Below, in pieces: positions 16,802-23,386 of a DNA stretch of 27,446 nt. The first letter of the stretch is position 1. Every line of letters begins with the position of its first letter. The translations under genes were made by a program, and so were the position numbers. The notes below the pieces were generated by a model, which did not search any database, was not told where the DNA came from, and was given only the letters and a program-made list of their open reading frames with translations. This DNA is from an uncultured Lachnospiraceae bacterium (GTDB lineage Bacteria > Bacillota > Clostridia > Lachnospirales > Lachnospiraceae): assembly GCA_934351925.1 (NCBI GenBank), contig CAKRJT010000036.1, positions 1 to 27,446 of the forward strand. The letters are read 5' to 3'.

Positions 16802-17034
16802 TCCGCGGGTTTTTTAGCAATTTCCACTTTTCACTCCGCTCATTGAAGCTTTCGCGGGTTTTTATGCGGCTTTTTCATTTCCTTGCACTTTTCCAGCCAC
16901 TTTTTGAAGCTTTCGCGGGTTTTTATGCGGCTTTTTCATTTCCTTGCACTTTTCACTCCACTTTTTGAAGCTTTCGCGGGTTTTTTAGCAATTTTTTTAC
17001 TTTCTTGCACTTTTCACTCCGCTCATTGAGGCTT
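16802..17034. repeat. 61-bp tandem repeat, about 3.8 units
   Basis: Units start at 16802 (shortened, 50 bp), 16852, 16913 and 16974, each opening with T(C)CGCGGGTTTTT and closing with TGAAGCTT or TGAGGCTT. The units at 16852 and 16913 differ at only about four positions. The outer units share an alternative middle (TTTAGCAATTT). The period of 61 is not a multiple of three, and frames across it on either strand are artefacts. It fills the spacer between pepF and the DUF436 gene. A variable-number locus is expected. Confidence 0.9.
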
Positions 17035-17085
17035 CTTATTGAAACTACGCGAAGTTTTACGCTGCTTTTCCGCTTCCCCGCATTC

Positions 17086-18831
17086 CTACAGCCTGCAGAA
17101 CTCCTCAACCTCAGCCTCAATAAGTTTGAGGCTGCTTCTCCAGAAGTCAGGGTTTGTCACGTCGATACCCATTGTGGCAGCAACATCCTCGATTGAATGA
17201 CAGCCTGTAGATGCGAGCATCTTGTTGTACTTAGGAACGAAGCTGTCGCCCTCCTCCTTGTAGAGGCTGTAAAGACCAAGTGCAAAAAGATTTCCGAATG
17301 CGTAAGGGAAATTATAGTAGCTGAGTTCTGAGCTGTAGTAATGACCCTTGCATACCCACATATATGGGTGCATTGTATTTTCGTCAAGTCCGTCACCGTA
17401 GGACTGTCTCTGTGCATCGAGCATGATTTCCTTCAGGTCATCTGCCATGAGGAAGCGGTTCTTGCCCTGCTCAAACACAGCCGACTCTATAAGAAATCTT
17501 GAGTAGATGTCGACTATGCACTGTGTCTGCTCCTTCAGGTCGCTGTCGATAAGGCTTAACTTCTCCTCGCCACTTGCCTGTGCGAGCGCATACTTTCCTA
17601 AGAAAACCTCGTTGAAGGTTGAAGCGGTCTCAGCAAGCTGCATAGGCGCTCCCTGATTTAAAACTGCGATATCTTCAAGCTGTCTGTTATGGTACGCATG
17701 TCCAAGCTCATGTGCTAAGGTGTCAACCGCACCGAAGGTTCCGTCATAGTTGGTGAGGATACGGCTCTGTCTTATAAATGCTGCATCAGCGCAGAAGGCT
17801 CCGCCCTCCTTTCCCTTTCTAGGATAGAAGTCAATCCATGAGTTCTCAAAAGCCTCCTTCATAAGTGAAGCCATTCCGGGTGTGAAGCCTGAGAAGCAGT
17901 TTACAAGATACTCCTTAGCCTCATCTATGCTGTAGCTCTTGTCAGCCTTTCCGATAGGTGCAAAAAGGTCATACCAGGGAAGTCCGTTCTTATGTCCGAG
18001 AAGCTCCCCCTTCTTTCTGAGATACTTTCTGAAAACAGGCAGATACTCCTTGATAGCCGTGAGCATAGCATCAAGTGTCTCCTTCTTCATATCAGAATTG
18101 TCAAGTGTCATATCAAGAGCGGAGTCATATCCCCTCTTCTCGCAGAGCGTATTTACCTGCATCTTGATATTGTTGAGCGAAAATGCCACAGCGTCGGCAA
18201 TCTTCTCATAAGCCTTCAGCTCTGACTCATATGCGCTCTTACGAACCGCCTCGTCCGCGCTGTATGCAAGATTTCTTATCTCTGAGAGAGTGACAACCTT
18301 GCCCTCATAGTCAACCTTGAGCGTGGAAGTAAGATATGTCTGCAAACTGCCCCATGCGGCACCACCCGTCATGTCAAGCTGTGAGATAACCTCCTCTACC
18401 TCATCGCTAAGAAGATGCTTTGCACTCTCCTTCGCCTTCTCCAGCTTATATGTGTACTTTGCCACAAGCTCACTCTTAGAAGCAGACTCCGCTATATCCG
18501 GTATCGTCGCATACAGCTTAGATGCCGCCGAGAAAGCTGCACTTCCCGCTGAAATTACCTTGCGTAAACGATTAGCCTGTGCCATTATCTCGCCGTCATC
18601 GGTATTGACCGACTGGCGGAGCCCGATATACAGACTAAGCTTTCCCGATACAAGTGTAACCTTCTCTTCAAGTGAGAGCAGCTCCTCAACCTTGGCTAAA
18701 AGCTCCTTGTCCGTTGCCTTTACGGCAGCGCCGAACTTCTTAATCTCCTCCTCAAGTGTCTTAAAATCAGCTTCATAAGCCTTATCGTCAAATCCCTTGT
18801 AAATCTCGTCCAATGACCATTCTGTGTTCAT
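17086..18831 (-). CDS. pepF: Oligoendopeptidase F family metallopeptidase (M3)
   Basis: The enzyme hydrolyses short peptides in the cytoplasm and probably aids peptide recycling or use. The 581-residue protein has the N-terminal helical Peptidase_M3_N-like part (about 100-190). The catalytic site is LAHELGHAYHN: zinc ligands H374 and H378, catalytic E375, and likely third ligand E401 in ETASTFNE. Length is normal for the family. The start is ATG with AGAGGATTG. It is separated from glyS by 238 bp with a hairpin, direct repeats and a structured region, so it probably has its own promoter. A candidate is TTGGAA-18-TATATT just before the gene. Confidence 0.93.
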   Translation of the reverse strand: MNTEWSLDEIYKGFDDKAYEADFKTLEEEIKKFGAAVKATDKELLAKVEELLSLEEKVTLVSGKLSLYIGLRQSVNTDDGEIMAQANRLRKVISAGSAAFSAASKLYATIPDIAESASKSELVAKYTYKLEKAKESAKHLLSDEVEEVISQLDMTGGAAWGSLQTYLTSTLKVDYEGKVVTLSEIRNLAYSADEAVRKSAYESELKAYEKIADAVAFSLNNIKMQVNTLCEKRGYDSALDMTLDNSDMKKETLDAMLTAIKEYLPVFRKYLRKKGELLGHKNGLPWYDLFAPIGKADKSYSIDEAKEYLVNCFSGFTPGMASLMKEAFENSWIDFYPRKGKEGGAFCADAAFIRQSRILTNYDGTFGAVDTLAHELGHAYHNRQLEDIAVLNQGAPMQLAETASTFNEVFLGKYALAQASGEEKLSLIDSDLKEQTQCIVDIYSRFLIESAVFEQGKNRFLMADDLKEIMLDAQRQSYGDGLDENTMHPYMWVCKGHYYSSELSYYNFPYAFGNLFALGLYSLYKEEGDSFVPKYNKMLASTGCHSIEDVAATMGIDVTNPDFWRSSLKLIEAEVEEFCRL

Positions 18832-18884
18832 AGCAATCCTCTTTTCTTATTAATATAGATATTTATAAAATCCAATTCCAACTG

Positions 18885-18956
18885 AAAGTCAGATGATTTT
18901 AATATATTGTACAATGTACGGCTTTAAGATAACTATTATCAAAAATACCTGACTTT
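18885..18956 (-). promoter_or_regulatory. Possible structured leader (three-way junction) before pepF
   Basis: Read on the minus strand, AAAGTCAG (18949-18956) pairs with CTGACTTT (18885-18892). After a small internal loop ATTTT pairs with AAAAT. Inside are two perfect hairpins, GATAA-tag-TTATC (18928-18940) and GTAC-att-GTAC (18909-18919). Together they form a three-way junction. It could be a leader RNA or overlapping operator sites. It matches no riboswitch I know. The pairing is seen; the function is not. Confidence 0.4.
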
Positions 18957-18958
18957 TG

Positions 18959-18998
18959 TTTATCTTTATTTTTAAATTTTTTTATCTTCATTTTTAAA
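18959..18998. repeat. Two 18-bp direct repeats before pepF
   Basis: tttatctttatttttaaa (18959-18976) and tttatcttcatttttaaa (18981-18998) differ at one position and have a 22-bp period, about two helical turns. Such spacing suits tandem binding of a regulator on one face of DNA, but low-complexity AT-rich sequence makes chance more likely than usual. Confidence 0.45.
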
Positions 18999-19056
18999 AT
19001 TTCCCCTTCAGGTACACAGGCAATGCGAAATTTCTCAATGTACTAAAAGGGGAAAT
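18999..19056 (-). terminator. Long bipartite hairpin behind glyS
   Basis: On the minus strand ATTTCCCCTT (19047-19056) pairs with AAGGGGAAAT (18999-19008). A second helix inside pairs GTACA (19039-19043) with TGTAC (19012-19016). The hairpin starts 13 bases after the glyS stop and is followed by TTTAAAAATG, so the T tract is poor. It is either a terminator or a 3' stabilising structure. Confidence 0.55.
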
Positions 19057-19069
19057 ATTTTAAATAGTA

Positions 19070-20458
19070 TTAAAATTCAAACTTCTTCTCAAAGTAAGCC
19101 TTAAGGTCTGCGATGGCAACTCTCTCCTGCTCCATGGTGTCACGGTCACGGACTGTAACACAGTTGTCTGTCTCCGAGTCAAAATCGTAGGTAACACAGA
19201 ACGGTGTACCAATCTCATCCTGTCTTCTGTATCTCTTACCGATATTTCCTCTGTCATCAAACTCACAGTTGTAGGTCTTAGAAAGCTCTGCAAATACCTT
19301 CTCGGCGCCCTCGTTAAGCTTCTTTGAAAGAGGAAGCACGCCGACCTTTACAGGTGCGATTGCCGGGTGGAAATGGAGAACTGTTCTGACATCTCCCTCG
19401 CCGATTTCCTCCTCGTCATAGGCAGCGCAGAGGAACGCAAGTGTAACACGGTCTGCACCGAGAGACGGCTCGATTACATAAGGAATATACTTCTCCTTAG
19501 TCTCGTCGTCAAAGTATGACATATCCTCGCCGGATACAGTCTGATGCTGTGTAAGGTCATAGTCAGTTCTGTCAGCAATGCCCCAGAGCTCGCCCCAGCC
19601 GAACGGGAATAAGAACTCTATGTCAGTTGTTCCCTTGGAATAGAAGCAGAGCTCCTCAGGAGAGTGGTCACGCAGACGCATCTCGTCCTCCTTAATTCCA
19701 AGTGAAAGTAACCAGTCGCGGCAGAAGCCTCTCCAGTATCGGAACCACTCAAGATCCGTGCCCGGCTTGCAGAAGAACTCAAGCTCCATCTGCTCAAACT
19801 CTCTTGTACGGAAAGTAAAGTTACCAGGTGTAATCTCGTTACGGAAGGACTTACCAATCTGACCGATACCGAACGGAACCTTCTTTCTCGAAGTTCTCTG
19901 TACGTTCTTGAAGTTGACAAAGATACCCTGTGCAGTCTCCGGTCTTAAATAAACCGTGTTCTTGGCGTCCTCGGTAACACCCTGGAAGGTCTTGAACATA
20001 AGGTTGAACTGTCTGATATCCGTAAAATTATGCTTGCCGCAGGTAGGACATGCGATGTTCTTCTCGTCGATGAAGTTCTTCATCTGCTCCTGGCTCCATG
20101 CGTCAACCGAGCCCTCAAGCTCATACTTATTCTCTGCACACCAGTCCTCGATAAGCTTGTCGGCCCTGAAACGCTCGTGGCATTCCTTACAATCCATAAG
20201 AGGATCGGCAAAACCGCCGAGATGTCCTGATGCAACCCATGTCTGAGGGTTCATAAGAATAGCGCAGTCAACACCTACATTGTATGGGCTCTCCTGAACA
20301 AACTTCTTCCACCATGCCTTCTTTACATTATTCTTGAGCTCGACACCGAGATTACCGTAATCCCATGTGTTCGCAAGACCTCCGTAAATCTCGGAGCCCG
20401 GATATACAAAGCCTCTCGCCTTGGCAAGGGCTACAATCTTGTCCATTGTCTTTTCCAT
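19070..20458 (-). CDS. glyS: Glycine--tRNA ligase (dimeric class II type)
   Basis: The enzyme charges tRNA-Gly with glycine. It is the single-chain eukaryote-like/bacterial alpha2 type, not GlyQ/GlyS. The chosen start (ATGGAAAAGACA) has AGAGGAAG at good distance and gives 462 residues; an upstream in-frame ATG at 20485 would add nine residues and lacks support. Seen are a zinc-ribbon insertion (CKECHERF and CPTCGKHNF), motif 2 (GKSFRNEITPGNFTFRTREF), motif 3 (PSLGADRVTLAF near 331-342) and the anticodon-binding domain (about 365-462). Only about 110 bp separate it from the lipoprotein gene, so it may be read in the era-recO transcript. No T-box leader is visible. Confidence 0.95.
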   Translation of the reverse strand: MEKTMDKIVALAKARGFVYPGSEIYGGLANTWDYGNLGVELKNNVKKAWWKKFVQESPYNVGVDCAILMNPQTWVASGHLGGFADPLMDCKECHERFRADKLIEDWCAENKYELEGSVDAWSQEQMKNFIDEKNIACPTCGKHNFTDIRQFNLMFKTFQGVTEDAKNTVYLRPETAQGIFVNFKNVQRTSRKKVPFGIGQIGKSFRNEITPGNFTFRTREFEQMELEFFCKPGTDLEWFRYWRGFCRDWLLSLGIKEDEMRLRDHSPEELCFYSKGTTDIEFLFPFGWGELWGIADRTDYDLTQHQTVSGEDMSYFDDETKEKYIPYVIEPSLGADRVTLAFLCAAYDEEEIGEGDVRTVLHFHPAIAPVKVGVLPLSKKLNEGAEKVFAELSKTYNCEFDDRGNIGKRYRRQDEIGTPFCVTYDFDSETDNCVTVRDRDTMEQERVAIADLKAYFEKKFEF

Positions 20459-20570
20459 AATCTTCCTCTCATTCCGCTGAAACACTCAGCATTTTATCCG
20501 TTATGCTCAAAATATTACACCAGAATTGGAGAAAATGCAATTAAAATAAATCTTTTATTCCACCGCCGGA

Positions 20571-21593
20571 CTACTTTCCATATTTTTCCTGCCAGCCGGC
20601 TCCATATGTCTTGGTCATGTATTCGGCATACGCATCTTCATTGTACATTCTCATTCCGTCAGCCGGATTTCCCGTTCTGTCACCACGGCACCACTCAACC
20701 ACCTTGTCAAGGTACTCCTCCGGGTCAAAACGCAGATTAAGCGCGGTGCTGTACACATCATACTTCTGTGCTATCTCCTCGCGCGACATCACATTCACGT
20801 CCGGCTGCCTGCTGTCCACGTCCGCTTGAAGTGCCTTTGCCTCATTCTCGTCCATGAACTCAAACCACACAAGACTGTCATTTGACGTGAGCTCGTCATA
20901 TGACACTGCAAGCAGCTCATAATCAAGCACATGGTAATAGTCGCCACTCACGGAATGTCTGGTGTTCATAAGTGAAGGGCTCACTTTATTATCGCTGTCT
21001 AACACAAACTCGTCACCATTTAAGGACAGATACAAAAGCTCCGCCTTAGTATCCGCTTTGAAGCTGTCAAGCATATAAAAATCCATTCCCGTCATCGAAA
21101 TCTCATTGCCGCCAAGACCGCTCATTCTGCTGAGAAAAACACTCGTGCACTTTGTCATATCTTTATCAAAAAGCAAAACCTGATAGCCCGCAATGCGCTC
21201 AGAATTGAGATTGTACATGCGAAGCGGAACCGAAGTCATGTAACAGCCATCACTGCCCTCAAAGCTGCCTGCTGCATAGCTGTTTACAAAGAGCCTCAGT
21301 TCATCATAAGCAAGCTTCTCTTCGTCCGTGCCGCCCGCCCCGTGCACAATCGCCTCCATGTCCATACTGTCTGTATAGTCAAGGTTCCACGACGACAAAT
21401 CCTCAGCAACAAGCTTATCGGACTTCTCATTTTTTACACTGGCGGCAGCGCTGTCACTTTTATAAATAGTATATCCTGCCCCCTGTGTTGTCGTCTCCGT
21501 CTGCTGCGCCTTGCCACAACCCGCAAGCACCAGAACAACCGCCGACATAACCACCACCGTGCTGCAATTTTTGCTGATAATGTGTTTTCTCAT
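20571..21593 (-). CDS. Lipoprotein of unknown function
   Basis: The start at 21593 is preferred: GGAGGT precedes the ATG, and the product then opens with a proper lipoprotein signal, MRKHIISKNC followed by a hydrophobic core and the lipobox LAGC. An upstream ATG at 21635 overlapping recO would bury the signal peptide. The mature part has a short Thr/Ser/Gln linker (QQTETTTQGAG) and a soluble domain of about 290 residues with no motif I recognise. It is expected to be anchored to the outer face of the membrane. A small hairpin (GCCGC-tgatat-GCGGC, 21609-21624) lies just before the ribosome binding site. Its place between recO and glyS is unusual for an envelope protein. Confidence 0.8.
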   Translation of the reverse strand: MRKHIISKNCSTVVVMSAVVLVLAGCGKAQQTETTTQGAGYTIYKSDSAAASVKNEKSDKLVAEDLSSWNLDYTDSMDMEAIVHGAGGTDEEKLAYDELRLFVNSYAAGSFEGSDGCYMTSVPLRMYNLNSERIAGYQVLLFDKDMTKCTSVFLSRMSGLGGNEISMTGMDFYMLDSFKADTKAELLYLSLNGDEFVLDSDNKVSPSLMNTRHSVSGDYYHVLDYELLAVSYDELTSNDSLVWFEFMDENEAKALQADVDSRQPDVNVMSREEIAQKYDVYSTALNLRFDPEEYLDKVVEWCRGDRTGNPADGMRMYNEDAYAEYMTKTYGAGWQEKYGK

Positions 21594-21631
21594 ATTGACC
21601 TCCATTCCGCCGCATATCAGCGGCATATTGT

Positions 21632-22375
21632 TCACTTATCCACCAATTCCAGCATATCAAGTGATTTCATTCTCTTATCGACATAGTTATCAACGCACAT
21701 GTGCATAACCTCGATAAGCTCTGATAGCACCTCCGGCTTGACCGTAAACGAATACAGCCCCGCTATCGGTGTGGCAACGATAAACTGTAAGGTGTAGAGT
21801 GCAGCGGGTGAGAGCGTCACCGCCATTCTTCCGCCGGTACATGAATGACAGAGAACTCCGTTTGATGAGATTGAAAAGCCACACAGCTCCTCCGTGGAGC
21901 CGCAGGCGGTACAACAGAAAAATTCGGGATATTCGCCGTTTATAACGAGCTGCTTGAGCTCATAGACCACCCGGACGAGCTTATTGGGTATGCGCCCGTC
22001 CAAAAGTGCCTTAAATGATGAGTAGAGAAGATTGAGCATGCTGCCGCCGTCCTCATTCTCCCTTGCGAAGTAGTCGGCAAGCTCAAGAAAATAGTAGCCG
22101 TAACAGGCACCCTCGAGGTCCCCGGCAAGCTCCCGGAAATAATTTTTTATTGAAGCCTTCTCAACCGTGTATGAATTTTTTCCGGGATAGATCATGAAGG
22201 TTCCGAAGGCAAAGCTCTCACAGGCAGCCATCAGCGCATTTCCCGGCTTTCGCGCTCCCCTTGCAAATGCACTGATTTTGCCAAGCTCCTTGGTGAGCAG
22301 TACAACCCTCTTGTCGTATTCTCCTATCGGTCCCGAGGCAAGCACCATGCCCGTCACCTCGATTGATTCTGCCAT
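21632..22375 (-). CDS. recO: DNA repair protein RecO
   Basis: RecO works with RecR/RecF in loading RecA on gapped DNA and in strand annealing. The 247-residue protein has the N-terminal OB fold (about 1-80), where ESIEVTGMVLASGPIGEYDK is typical. A helical C-terminal part follows, with a four-cysteine zinc site (C155, C158, C176, C179; CTAC and CHSC). It follows era by 68 bp, an arrangement common in Firmicutes. The ATG is preceded by a GAGGTGAGTGG stretch. All expected elements are present. Confidence 0.93.
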   Translation of the reverse strand: MAESIEVTGMVLASGPIGEYDKRVVLLTKELGKISAFARGARKPGNALMAACESFAFGTFMIYPGKNSYTVEKASIKNYFRELAGDLEGACYGYYFLELADYFARENEDGGSMLNLLYSSFKALLDGRIPNKLVRVVYELKQLVINGEYPEFFCCTACGSTEELCGFSISSNGVLCHSCTGGRMAVTLSPAALYTLQFIVATPIAGLYSFTVKPEVLSELIEVMHMCVDNYVDKRMKSLDMLELVDK

Positions 22376-22406
22376 ATTCCACTCACCTCGTACTTCAATG
22401 AATAAC

Positions 22407-22435
22407 TGCCGGACCCGGCAAAACGGAGCCCGGCA
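22407..22435 (-). promoter_or_regulatory. Inverted repeat between era and recO
   Basis: TGCCGG (22430-22435) can pair with CCGGCA (22407-22412), and an inner CCGGG/CCGGC set allows an alternative fold. There is no T tract, so it is not an ordinary terminator. It may be an RNA processing or stability element within the operon. Confidence 0.35.
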
Positions 22436-22443
22436 ATCATTTC

Positions 22444-23355
22444 TTATTTTTTCAAAGCCTTCTCATCGTATCCATAGTTCTTCATAAGAAGGTCATTGTC
22501 ACGCCATTCCTTCTTGACCTTGACCCAGAGCTTCAGGTTGACCTGCATCTCCATCATGCGCTCTATCTCAAAGCGCGCCGCGGAACCGATTTTCTTTAAC
22601 ATCTCTCCGCCCTTGCCGATTATGATGCCCTTGTGTGACTCCCTCTCACAGATGATGGTAGCGTCGATATCTATGATATTGCTGCCGTCAAGTCTCTCGC
22701 GCATGCGCTCTATGGTCACTGCAATCCCGTGAGGAATCTCATCGCTCAGACACCTGAGCGCCTTCTCCCTTATGAGCTCCGCCGCAATCTGCTTCATAGG
22801 CTGGTCCGTCACCGTATCCTCGTCATAATACATCGGTCCGTAAGGAAGGTACTTAAAAATAGCGTCGATGAGGTCGTCCGTGTTCTGACCCTTGAGAGCC
22901 GACACGGGAACTATCTCGTCAAAATTCACTATCCCCTTGTACGCATCGATAAATTTGAGAATTTCCTCTTTCTTTACCGTATCAACCTTATTGATGACAA
23001 GAATTACCGGCTTCCTGCAGTTCTTCAGGTTAGCTGCAATCTGCTGCTCGCCTGCACCGATATAGGTTGTCGGCTCGACAAGCCAGAGCACTACATCGAC
23101 ATCGTTCATGGTCTGCTTCGCCGCGTTTACCATGTACTCGCCCAGCTTATTTTTTGCCTTGTGGATTCCCGGAGTATCAAGAAAGATAATCTGTCCTCTC
23201 TCCTCGGTGTACACCGTCTGAATTCTGTTTCTCGTCGTCTGCGGCTTATTGGAAGTAATCGCAATCTTCTGTCCGATAAGCCTGTTCATAAGTGTTGATT
23301 TTCCGACATTCGGGCGCCCGATGAGCGCCACGAAGCCTGTCTTTAATTCTGCCAT
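22444..23355 (-). CDS. era: GTPase Era
   Basis: Era is an essential GTPase that binds the 3' end of 16S rRNA and helps 30S subunit assembly. The 303-residue protein has G1 GRPNVGKS at 13-20, a G2 threonine near 41, G3 DTPG at 60-63 and G4 NKVD at 122-125. A C-terminal KH domain carries IIIGKGGEMLKKIG (GxxG loop) at about 245-258. It follows the M16 protease gene by 31 bp and precedes recO, so these are probably one transcript. The start ATG has GAGGAT upstream. Confidence 0.96.
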   Translation of the reverse strand: MAELKTGFVALIGRPNVGKSTLMNRLIGQKIAITSNKPQTTRNRIQTVYTEERGQIIFLDTPGIHKAKNKLGEYMVNAAKQTMNDVDVVLWLVEPTTYIGAGEQQIAANLKNCRKPVILVINKVDTVKKEEILKFIDAYKGIVNFDEIVPVSALKGQNTDDLIDAIFKYLPYGPMYYDEDTVTDQPMKQIAAELIREKALRCLSDEIPHGIAVTIERMRERLDGSNIIDIDATIICERESHKGIIIGKGGEMLKKIGSAARFEIERMMEMQVNLKLWVKVKKEWRDNDLLMKNYGYDEKALKK

Positions 23356-23386
23356 TTTATCCTCATTTCCATTTTATTTTTTCAAT

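Noticed and set aside
16714..16968. Plus-strand 84-residue hydrophobic frame
   Set aside because: It starts inside the DUF436 gene and reads through the 61-bp tandem repeats; hydrophobicity comes from T-rich repeat sequence.
18317..18778. 153-residue plus-strand frame
   Set aside because: It is antisense to pepF, has no start signals, and is Ser/Leu-rich as expected for the mirror of a high-quality coding frame.
20459..20570. T-box leader for glyS
   Set aside because: The spacer is only about 110 bp and shows no T-box sequence or terminator/antiterminator pair.
13856..21593. Shared GMDFYM-D motif in the zinc-ribbon protein and the lipoprotein
   Set aside because: The shared string is six to eight residues in otherwise unlike proteins; chance is the simpler explanation.
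22729..23298. 189-residue plus-strand frame
   Set aside because: Antisense to era, whose motifs are all intact; no binding site and no recognisable domain.
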